Source: Candidatus Heimdallarchaeota archaeon (lineage in GTDB: Archaea > Asgardarchaeota > Heimdallarchaeia > Heimdallarchaeales > Kariarchaeaceae). From it: DNA of 7,283 nucleotides. This document shows, piece after piece, positions 1 through 5,453 of this stretch (position 1 is the first letter of the stretch; each line of letters begins with the position of its first letter). The notes below the pieces were generated by a model. That model saw only the letters and a program-made list of their open reading frames with translations, did not search any database and was not told where the DNA came from. The DNA lies in the NCBI GenBank assembly GCA_030668165.1, contig DAOUUM010000144.1:1-7283 (forward strand), written 5' to 3'. The position numbers were made by a program, and so were the translations under genes.

Positions 1-1234
1 TGGCAACCTCATTGACTCCTCTTAGCATCTTATCAATTCCCACAATGACAGGTGGAAGGAACACCACCAAAACAATATCAATATTGGGATCTTGGATCAT
101 GATCTCAATCGATTTAGCATACCCTGTAGGTCCAGAAGATGGTAAAACATCAACCGGATTTGTAGTGGATGCTTCTACTGGTAAGAATTCATCGAGTGCT
201 GATTTGGTTTTTCCAGAAAAATCATCTACAATGAATCCTGCTTTGATAACTGCATCAGTGGCAATTGTACCTGGTCCTCCTGCATTGGAGACTACTGCCA
301 CACGTCTACCCTCAGGTAGGACATTTTTCAGTTTGTTAAGTGCATGTGCCGTATCAAACATTTCCTGCATCGAATCAGCCCTGATTACTCCTGAGCTTTT
401 CATTGCTGCATCAATTATCACATCTGTACTAGCAAGTGCACCTGTATGTGAGACTGCAGCCTTTGCACCCCTATCAGTTCTGCCACTCTTAACAGCAATA
501 ACAGGTTTGCTTTTAGTAATTGTTTTGCAATACTTGTAGAATTTCCTTGGTTGACTGAAAGATTCTAGATATAACATGATCACGTTTGTTGATTCATCCG
601 TCGCCAAGTATTGGATTGCATCAAACTCATCCACATCCATCTTATTTCCAAGGGAGATAAACTTAGAGAATCCCATATTAGTAACATTGGCATATGACAT
701 CATCACCGCACCAAGTGCACCTGATTGGGATAAAAATGCCAGATTACCCGGCTTGGGGGCAATGGGGGAGAATGTTACATGAAGATTTGCCTGTCCATTG
801 AGTATTCCCATTGAATTTGGACCTATTACTGTTATATTGTTCTGTTTTGCAAGATATCCTATTTTTTCCTCCAGCAAGGCACCAACTTCACCAACTTCTC
901 TGAACCCTGAAGTGATAATAATCATTGAATTGACACCTTTTTCTCCTGCCTCAACCATCAATAATTTCACAAAATCTCTTGAAACCAGGGACACCACCAT
1001 GTCAACCTGATCTGGAATCTTCTCTAGACTTGGATAGCATTTGATTCCACCAATCTCATCAGCACCTGGATTCACCAGATATATTTTTGAGGCATCATAC
1101 CCATAATCGATTAAATTGTTTAATAGCATCCTTCCAAGCGATATTGCCCTCCTTGATATTCCAACTATGGCTATAGATCTTGGATTATACAATTTTTCGA
1201 ACTTGTCATGGATCTCCGGAGAAACAGCTGTCAT
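1..1234 (-). CDS. NDP-forming acetyl/acyl-CoA synthetase, alpha (CoA-binding) part; 3' end beyond left edge
   Basis: The frame is open from an ATG at 1234 to the window edge (411 residues). Residues about 12-140 form the CoA-binding Rossmann domain: the segment NPRSIAIVGISRR is followed by SLGRMLLNNL, a VNPG turn and GPNSMGI. Residues about 160-290 are the first succinyl-CoA-ligase-like flavodoxin domain, with FLSQSGALG, SLGNKMDVDEFD and the phosphohistidine loop GAKAAVSHTG. His263 in that loop is the expected phosphate carrier. A second such domain begins near residue 325 with VSNAGGPGTIATD and NPVDV. Enzymes of this family make ATP (or GTP) and acetate or another acid from acyl-CoA, ADP and phosphate; they are common in archaea and act in the cytoplasm. 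Whether the ATP-grasp beta part is fused (about 700 residues) or a separate gene cannot be seen. A noncatalytic acyl-CoA-binding or acetyltransferase fusion is less likely because the histidine loop is intact. TTG codons just upstream are possible alternative starts; a TGA lies four codons before them. Confidence 0.93.
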   Translation of the reverse strand, partial: MTAVSPEIHDKFEKLYNPRSIAIVGISRRAISLGRMLLNNLIDYGYDASKIYLVNPGADEIGGIKCYPSLEKIPDQVDMVVSLVSRDFVKLLMVEAGEKGVNSMIIITSGFREVGEVGALLEEKIGYLAKQNNITVIGPNSMGILNGQANLHVTFSPIAPKPGNLAFLSQSGALGAVMMSYANVTNMGFSKFISLGNKMDVDEFDAIQYLATDESTNVIMLYLESFSQPRKFYKYCKTITKSKPVIAVKSGRTDRGAKAAVSHTGALASTDVIIDAAMKSSGVIRADSMQEMFDTAHALNKLKNVLPEGRRVAVVSNAGGPGTIATDAVIKAGFIVDDFSGKTKSALDEFLPVEASTTNPVDVLPSSGPTGYAKSIEIMIQDPNIDIVLVVFLPPVIVGIDKMLRGVNEVA

Positions 1235-1298
1235 CAACAATTTGCTATTTCATAATCATTTAAACAAAGAGATTTTGACATTTGAAAATAAGCAAAAA

Positions 1299-1306
1299 AT
1301 ATAAAA
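1299..1306 (-). promoter_or_regulatory. Candidate TATA box for the acyl-CoA synthetase gene
   Basis: On the minus strand these bases read TTTTATAT. They lie about 68 nt before the ATG at 1234, so transcription would begin near 1275 and leave a leader of about 40 nt. The surroundings are very AT-rich and other boxes are possible, so this is a weak call. The rest of the 1235-1471 gap holds no gene that I can see; it contains AT-rich sequence and the terminator of the upstream gene. Confidence 0.3.
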
Positions 1307-1384
1307 TTTCAATTAATGATCTATTCTTGCATTAATTAATAATTCAAATATTCAAAAATTTAAAATAATAATTATTTATATTGA

Positions 1385-1427
1385 GGAAAAATATAACTCC
1401 CAGACTAATTGGATCAATCTGAGAGTT
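1385..1427 (-). terminator. Hairpin plus T-tract terminator after the 8-TM membrane protein gene
   Basis: Read on the minus strand, AACTCTCAGA (1427-1418) pairs with TCTGGGAGTT (1404-1395), giving a 10-bp stem. One pair is G-U, which works only in the minus-strand RNA; the plus-strand copy would have a C/A mismatch. The 13-nt loop is followed a few bases later by TTTTT (about 1390-1386). The stem starts 45 nt beyond the stop codon at 1472. The strand-specific pairing and the T-run together support a transcript end for the membrane protein gene, separating it from the acyl-CoA synthetase gene. Archaea mostly use T-tracts alone, so the hairpin may add stability rather than be required. Confidence 0.5.
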
Positions 1428-1471
1428 TAACATGTCTATTTGATATAGTTTGATTATATTATTCTGCTTTT

Positions 1472-2392
1472 TCACATATCTATTGGATCAACCAGTTTCT
1501 TCCAAACGCTTGGCTTAAGTACCATGGCAAGGATAACGGTTACGATCATAGGTGCATAGCTCATCATGCTTAGTTCACCTTTCTGAATAGTGAAAATAAC
1601 AGACATTGGAATACCAGTGATCAGTACCATGATAGATGCGGCAATGGCCAATAATCTGGTAATCTCCCTAGGTTTCATAAGAACACTGAATGTGATCAAA
1701 CCGAAGATGATTCCAGGAATCCAGTTAAGTCTCATGGTGATCTGGAACATGGGATCACCAAGAGTATCCAAATGAGCAGGAATGTTAAGATCTGGAAATG
1801 CCAATTTATCTGAACTAATTGTACCACCTGTCTTCATGAACATATTTAGAGATGAGGTTCCATTTATTATTGCAGTTATCATGGCCATACCAGTAAACAT
1901 TGAAACAATTACTCTGCTCCATGAGGCTTTAACCACATATTTAGCAACAATTACATATGAGATTAATGCAGGTACGAAAAGTATCAAATAGGCTGGAGGC
2001 ATAATTCCCGCGTCCATTGATGGGATCATCTGCCAGAATGCAGATTGTAATAGCATGATAGTTGTTATAACTAACATATTTGGTGCCCATTGCTGTTTCT
2101 TCTTGAAACCGAAAATGGTCATAAAGGCCATCATACCTGCAAGGAAAGAGATATCATTCTCCAAGGGCATAAACCATGAAATTACGTATTCGCAACCCAC
2201 TGGACAAATAGCCATCTCTCCTCGAATGTACATTTCATAATAGGTTAGGAAAAGGTAAGATGCAAGGAATATTCCCATGAACGCCATTATCAATGCCATG
2301 ATTATACCTAATTTGGTATTAACAGCATCAGGATCGTATTGTTTAACAGATTTGACGGTGTCATTATCTAAATTTTTAACTGATTCAGTCAT
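1472..2392 (-). CDS. Polytopic (about 8 TM) membrane protein of unknown function
   Basis: I do not recognise this family. Starting from the ATG at 2392, the protein has 306 residues. A charged N-terminal tail (1-27) is followed by about eight hydrophobic segments, near residues 28-52, 81-96, 105-125, 134-154, 161-177, 225-239, 247-269 and 277-292. Positive clusters (KKKQQ after TM2, KYVVKASWSR after TM4, KPREITR after TM6, KPSVWKK at the end) fit a model with both termini inside. In that model the first outer loop carries CPVGCEY with the only two cysteines, Cys63 and Cys67, and a 47-residue outer loop lies between TM5 and TM6. The frame continues upstream to GTG 2440 and ATG 2437, but those codons lie upstream of the likely TATA box, and their extra residues are encoded by that AT-rich element; ATG 2392 is therefore preferred. 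The gene probably has its own promoter and a terminator downstream. Confidence 0.8.
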   Translation of the reverse strand: MTESVKNLDNDTVKSVKQYDPDAVNTKLGIIMALIMAFMGIFLASYLFLTYYEMYIRGEMAICPVGCEYVISWFMPLENDISFLAGMMAFMTIFGFKKKQQWAPNMLVITTIMLLQSAFWQMIPSMDAGIMPPAYLILFVPALISYVIVAKYVVKASWSRVIVSMFTGMAMITAIINGTSSLNMFMKTGGTISSDKLAFPDLNIPAHLDTLGDPMFQITMRLNWIPGIIFGLITFSVLMKPREITRLLAIAASIMVLITGIPMSVIFTIQKGELSMMSYAPMIVTVILAMVLKPSVWKKLVDPIDM

Positions 2393-2418
2393 TCTTATAT
2401 TTATTCCAAATATATTGG

Positions 2419-2431
2419 TTATAAATATATA
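2419..2431 (-). promoter_or_regulatory. TATA box of the 8-TM membrane protein gene
   Basis: The minus strand reads TATATATTTATAA here, centred about 33 nt before the ATG at 2392. A transcript starting 25-27 nt downstream would have a leader of only 6-8 nt. This is the main reason for choosing 2392 over the upstream GTG/ATG pair at 2440/2437. The assignment rests on sequence similarity to archaeal TATA boxes and on spacing only. Confidence 0.5.
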
Positions 2432-2466
2432 GATCATCACCTTATACTCGGGATTAAGAATTCTTT

Positions 2467-2536
2467 TTTCACCCCTTTGAATTTAGAAAAAATGACAAAG
2501 TATGAACTTCAAAGTCTTAATTACTCTTTCACCCCT
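2467..2536. repeat. Pair of 10-bp direct repeats, TTTCACCCCT, 60 bp apart
   Basis: Identical 10-mers occur at 2467-2476 and 2527-2536 in the gap between the glycosyltransferase-like gene and the membrane protein gene. The G/C-rich core (CACCCC) stands out in this AT-rich gap. They lie about 40 and 100 nt upstream of the TATA box at 2419-2431, a suitable place for regulator binding, but could also belong to the 3' end of the upstream transcript. Two short copies may be chance. Confidence 0.3.
2487..2492 (-). terminator. Oligo-T tract, possible end of the glycosyltransferase-like transcript
   Basis: The minus strand has TTTTTT here, about 70 nt beyond the stop codon at 2562. Archaeal RNA polymerase commonly stops at such tracts. 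No convincing hairpin precedes it, and similar tracts occur by chance in AT-rich DNA. Confidence 0.25.
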
Positions 2537-2561
2537 ACATTTTCGTACTTATCTTATTTGT

Positions 2562-3440
2562 TTAATCTTTAATATAATTAAGGATTGATTGTGCGATTTC
2601 TCGATTGGAATTGCTAATTGGCTGTAGATTATGATTGATATTATTCAGGATGAGATCATATAATGAAAATAAGGGATTATCATCTTCAAAAATATCCACT
2701 TTAATTCCTCTACCATCACTGGTAAGGCCATCACTGAGATATTTATCCTCAATAAATTCATTTCTGGTCCAGTGGATATATAGGGTTCCAGCGGTTACAG
2801 CCTCAGATACTGTACTATATCCGGTCTTACCTATTGCTATTTTACTCAGTGCAATAAGATCCTGTACATTTTGCGTGTTGGTTGAGTATTTAAAATATTC
2901 GATTGTTGGTGGTAGGTATTTCTTATATTCATCTGGGATAATTACTCCAATATTCTCTTTTTCAAGCAATGAGAGTAGATCAGGTAGGTACCCTTCAAGA
3001 TAAGTCCCAATCCTTGTAAAGAATACAAACTGTTTATCCTGATAATTATTTTGGGTATTAGATACCCAATCCCAATCAATATTTTTTGCTAATAATCCAA
3101 ATTTTGTCGAATCTGACCTAAATCCAAGGCATGGCGTGGAAAAGGGTAGTTGATAACTGTAATCAGCCAATTTTTCAAGTGAGGAATATTTAATATCTAA
3201 TTCATTGGCATCCAAACCATTGAGAATATCGCTCCAGGTAAAATTACTGATGTTAACTATAGGTATGCCCATTTTATTAGCCACAGGATTATGTATCGAC
3301 TCAATATCGTTAATTACTAGTGATGAGCCTTTTAACAACTCATTCCATTTCTCCTCCAGCAATTCTGAACTGACGTCCAGTGCATTTTGAAAATTCATAA
3401 TTGATGTTTCGATATCAACCACTATAGCATCTTTCATCAT
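2562..3440 (-). CDS. GT-B glycosyltransferase-like protein, C-terminal part of a gene interrupted by a stop codon
   Basis: This 292-residue frame carries most of a GT-B fold related to family 28 glycosyltransferases and to the N-terminal half of plant L-arabinokinase. The stretch KDAIVVDIETS at its start, LVINDIESIHNPVANKMGIP (41-60) and NISNFTWSDIL (63-73) match the first Rossmann half of that family as I know it. FVFFTRIGTYLEGYLPDLL (138-156) opens the second half, and GKTGYSTVSEAVTAGT (204-219) followed by RNEFIED is the family's usual nucleotide-sugar-site region. The nucleotide-binding loop expected at the N-terminus is absent here and sits in the separate frame upstream (3465-3659), in the same reading frame. 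Translation could restart at ATG 3440 or 3437, but no Shine-Dalgarno sequence is visible and a fragment without its first strand-loop would probably not fold into an active enzyme. Substrate and acceptor are unknown. Confidence 0.75.
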   Translation of the reverse strand: MMKDAIVVDIETSIMNFQNALDVSSELLEEKWNELLKGSSLVINDIESIHNPVANKMGIPIVNISNFTWSDILNGLDANELDIKYSSLEKLADYSYQLPFSTPCLGFRSDSTKFGLLAKNIDWDWVSNTQNNYQDKQFVFFTRIGTYLEGYLPDLLSLLEKENIGVIIPDEYKKYLPPTIEYFKYSTNTQNVQDLIALSKIAIGKTGYSTVSEAVTAGTLYIHWTRNEFIEDKYLSDGLTSDGRGIKVDIFEDDNPLFSLYDLILNNINHNLQPISNSNREIAQSILNYIKD

Positions 3441-3464
3441 AAATTGAGGATTAAATTCTGGAAG

Positions 3465-3467
3465 TTA
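3465..3467 (-). other. In-frame TAA that splits the glycosyltransferase-like gene
   Basis: The minus-strand codon at 3467-3465 is TAA. The eight codons after it (LPEFNPQF) run straight into the downstream frame at ATG 3440 with no frame change. Similarity to the family is visible on both sides, and the joined length (365 residues including the stop position) is about that of intact relatives. One base change would restore the gene. The downstream half also ends with TAA, at 2562, so TAA is an ordinary stop in this genome. Confidence 0.8.
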
Positions 3468-3659
3468 ACTTATCACTACATTTTCGTTGAATCTTATTAA
3501 ATTCTCAAATTTCGCTATATGATTCTGCGAACAGATATATTTTATCTTGATATTTTCCTGTTGCCTTGCCAACTCTCTACCCAGTGCAATCTGTCTCATT
3601 AGATGTCCAAATCCATGAGGTGATATAACAAACGAAATCAAGTTAGGCACAATCTCCAT
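3465..3659 (-). CDS. GT-B glycosyltransferase-like protein, N-terminal fragment (64 residues)
   Basis: The fragment begins with a hydrophobic strand, then SPHGFGHLMRQIALGREL (residues 13-30). This is the glycine- and histidine-rich first loop and helix typical of the GT-B proteins related to MurG-like enzymes and to the L-arabinokinase N-terminal domain. It ends at TAA 3467-3465 after 64 residues, in the middle of the first Rossmann half, and its natural continuation lies in the same frame in 2562-3440. ATG 3659 is the only sensible start, because a TAG occurs four codons before it. The gene follows the hydrolase gene by 62 nt. An AT-rich stretch at about 3673-3686 could be its own promoter, or the two could be co-transcribed. 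The pair may be a recent pseudogene or an uncorrected sequence error. Confidence 0.7.
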   Translation of the reverse strand: MEIVPNLISFVISPHGFGHLMRQIALGRELARQQENIKIKYICSQNHIAKFENLIRFNENVVIS

Positions 3660-3721
3660 GGATTTTTTATCCTAAAATTATTATTTGTTCATTCCCTAAT
3701 AAATGAGAAAGAATTGATTAA

Positions 3722-4570
3722 TCAGAGGGATTTTACAAAGTTTAGTACCTTTTCGGCAACTTCCTCTTTTGAAGCATCAGCAATCAACATGTGGTATGAA
3801 TTGTCATAATATTTGACCTCCTTAGTATCTGAACCTATTTTCTTGTAGAGATCAAATGCACTCCTTTTAGGAATCGCATTATCCTTTGGAGAAACAATTA
3901 TTAGTGATGGTATTGATACATCACCAAGTATCTTATACGATTTATCAATAGCTTTGAATACCTCTCCAATGATGTAATAACTGATTTTACCATAATTCTT
4001 CATCAGAAATTTGGTATATGGATTTTCAAATAAACGCTCATCTTCAAAATAAAAATCATCATACTTCATATTGATCTTCTTAATTACTACTGATGCCAGT
4101 AATCCCAATAGATGTTTAATAATTGGAAATCTTGTGGGAGTACTTATGGTGACGATACCTGCTATATCATCTCGTTCACTGGCATTAATCAGACTCAAAG
4201 TTCCTCCCAAGCTATGACCTACAAGGATGATTGATCTGCCTTTTTTTTCGGCCTTCAAATAATCGATTGCTTCCTTGTTCTTCTCAATCCAATCAAGGTG
4301 GGTGAAATCCATCAGGGCCTTAGCATCCATGCCATGCCCCGGCAAGAGAGGAATTAATACCCTGTACCCACCTTTTGCCAATATATCTCCAATATACAAC
4401 ATATCCAAATTGCTTCCAATAAACCCATGTTGCAGTACCAAGCCAATATCCGAGGCCTTATCTCCCATTAAAGTATCTCCAAAATCAGGAAATTCTTCCA
4501 AGGATTTAGCCTCATAAAGTAATCTGTCAACCTCGTGTTCACCAAAGACACCTAATTCTTGAAATTGCAT
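3722..4570 (-). CDS. Alpha/beta hydrolase, carboxylesterase / monoacylglycerol-lipase type
   Basis: From ATG 4570 the protein has 282 residues and an essentially complete alpha/beta-hydrolase layout. The oxyanion-hole strand reads LVLQHGFIGS (45-53, HGF at 48-50), followed by GYRVLIPLLPGHG (68-80). The nucleophile elbow is GHSLGG with Ser120. The acid is Asp230 in SPKDNAIP and the base is His260 in NSYHML. These motifs resemble the Est30-like carboxylesterases and lysophospholipase/monoglyceride lipase relatives, which cleave carboxyl esters. A helical cap lies between about residues 145 and 215. No signal peptide or TM segment is seen, so it is probably cytoplasmic. Substrate is unknown. A TTG at 4576 would add two residues, but ATG 4570 sits 29 nt from a clear TATA box and is preferred. 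The gene is first in a minus-strand group with the split glycosyltransferase-like gene behind it. Confidence 0.9.
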   Translation of the reverse strand: MQFQELGVFGEHEVDRLLYEAKSLEEFPDFGDTLMGDKASDIGLVLQHGFIGSNLDMLYIGDILAKGGYRVLIPLLPGHGMDAKALMDFTHLDWIEKNKEAIDYLKAEKKGRSIILVGHSLGGTLSLINASERDDIAGIVTISTPTRFPIIKHLLGLLASVVIKKINMKYDDFYFEDERLFENPYTKFLMKNYGKISYYIIGEVFKAIDKSYKILGDVSIPSLIIVSPKDNAIPKRSAFDLYKKIGSDTKEVKYYDNSYHMLIADASKEEVAEKVLNFVKSL

Positions 4571-4594
4571 AACCAAAACCTACACTTCAAACAG

Positions 4595-4603
4595 ATATAT
4601 AAA
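4595..4603 (-). promoter_or_regulatory. TATA box of the alpha/beta hydrolase gene
   Basis: The minus strand reads TTTATATAT, very close to the classical archaeal box. Its centre is 29 nt before ATG 4570, which predicts a transcript starting at or within a few bases of the start codon, that is, a leaderless message. Confidence 0.6.
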
Positions 4604-4760
4604 TACAATGGAATCCAATAGTTAGAAATTATAATTTGTGTATTCAAAGATGGGATGTTATATGGTTGTAGATGCTTATATTTTTTATAATGTGGTACAG
4701 AAAATCAAGTTTTTGCTAATCATTGTGAATGTTTTAGAATATTAACCATAGATCAAATAA

Positions 4761-4807
4761 TTAATATATATTTAATATTTTAGCATCCGAATTGATAATA
4801 TTTTTAA
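4761..4807 (+). promoter_or_regulatory. Promoter region of the two small membrane protein genes
   Basis: Two AT-rich boxes are present. AATATTTTTAA at 4797-4807 is centred 25 nt before ATG 4827 and would give a leaderless transcript. A better-looking but more distant element, at 4761-4775 and including the palindrome AATATATATT (4763-4772), would give a leader of about 30 nt. I cannot decide between them. The 256-nt divergent gap (4571-4826) holds this promoter and that of the hydrolase, and no gene that I can see. Confidence 0.4.
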
Positions 4808-4826
4808 TTCCAACTACATGTAACTA

Positions 4827-5156
4827 ATGAATAAATCCATTTCATTATTCATAAAATTCTTATCAATCCTACTTTTAGTGGCTGCGATAGTGTTTCCATT
4901 GTTGACAGCAAGTGGGACCGTAATCTGGATTTCGGACCCTCCTACAGGGGCTCAAACAGACTATGAAGATACAATCTTTGAAATTGGTGTTCTAACACTA
5001 ATTACCAATGAATTGACCTATGACGAAACAAACAGTGAGTTTAATTTAGTGCCAACAACAGCAAGTAATGATTTTACAAACGCCATCTCCATGATGCAAT
5101 TAGTTGCCATGATAGCTATTGGTATCGCATTATTTTTCTTCTTAGTAGGATTTTAA
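4827..5156 (+). CDS. Small two-TM membrane protein with an acidic outer loop, function unknown
   Basis: The 109-residue product has a hydrophobic helix at about 6-28 after a short Lys-containing N-terminus (MNKSIS), then a polar, acidic loop (about 29-85) with many Asp, Glu and Thr and no Cys or His. A second helix (86-108) ends at the stop codon with no tail. By the positive-inside rule the loop faces outward. I do not recognise the family; the first helix could also be read as a signal anchor. The gene is followed after six bases by a second small two-TM gene in the same reading frame, so the two are surely co-transcribed. The start is the ATG at 4827, with an AT-rich box 25 nt upstream and no Shine-Dalgarno sequence. 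Confidence 0.75.
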   Translation: MNKSISLFIKFLSILLLVAAIVFPLLTASGTVIWISDPPTGAQTDYEDTIFEIGVLTLITNELTYDETNSEFNLVPTTASNDFTNAISMMQLVAMIAIGIALFFFLVGF

Positions 5157-5162
5157 ATCCAC

Positions 5163-5435
5163 ATGAAAAAACCCTCCAAATTTGCCTCATTCCTTACCCT
5201 ACTGGGTATTATAGTGGCTGCAGGACTTGCAGGATTAACTTACTTCTTTCAAACAATGGTTCTTGAGGGTATGGCTCAGGGCGGTACTCTTGATGGTAAC
5301 AGTGTATATATGGATAATGTCTTTGATATGTATACCTGGCGTCTCACGGCCACATTGGAACTGGGTTATGCTGTCTATGCTCTGGCTGCAGCAGCTGGTC
5401 TATCATTTATCAGTCTCTTCATGAGAGGCGATTGA
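5163..5435 (+). CDS. Small two-TM membrane protein, partner of the preceding gene, function unknown
   Basis: The 90-residue product begins MKKPSKF, followed by a helix at about 8-30, a loop of about 32 residues (31-62) containing EGMAQGGTLDGNSVYMDN, a second helix at 63-86 rich in Ala and Leu, and a short tail, MRGD. It has no Cys and no recognised motif. The start lies in the same frame as the previous gene, with only TAA and two codons between them. Together the two would give a four-helix membrane protein of about 200 residues with a large first and a small second outer loop. They may be two interacting subunits or one gene broken by a stop. The stop codon is TGA at 5433-5435, 18 nt from the stop of the convergent gene. 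Confidence 0.72.
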   Translation: MKKPSKFASFLTLLGIIVAAGLAGLTYFFQTMVLEGMAQGGTLDGNSVYMDNVFDMYTWRLTATLELGYAVYALAAAAGLSFISLFMRGD

Positions 5436-5453
5436 GATATTTATGATTAATAA

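Noticed and set aside
12..1304. Several plus-strand open frames across the left part of the window
   Set aside because: They lie antisense to the continuous minus-strand acyl-CoA synthetase frame, whose motifs are clear. Their translations show no family features.
1235..1471. A small gene or RNA gene in the AT-rich gap
   Set aside because: No open frame with coding character and no tRNA-like fold were seen. The only structure is the terminator hairpin.
2393..2440. GTG 2440 or ATG 2437 as the start of the 8-TM protein
   Set aside because: The extra codons overlap the probable TATA box and encode low-complexity Ile/Phe/Tyr residues typical of translated AT-rich promoter DNA.
3465..5156. TAA read as a sense codon throughout the genome, suggested by two in-frame TAA splits
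   Set aside because: The glycosyltransferase-like gene itself ends with TAA at 2562, and other genes end with TGA and TAG, so all three appear to work as ordinary stops. Chance gives a same-frame neighbour one time in three.
4827..5435. A true claudin or tetraspanin homologue
   Set aside because: Neither small protein contains a cysteine, nor the W-GLW-C-C or CCG signatures. Only the helix count and loop sizes are similar.
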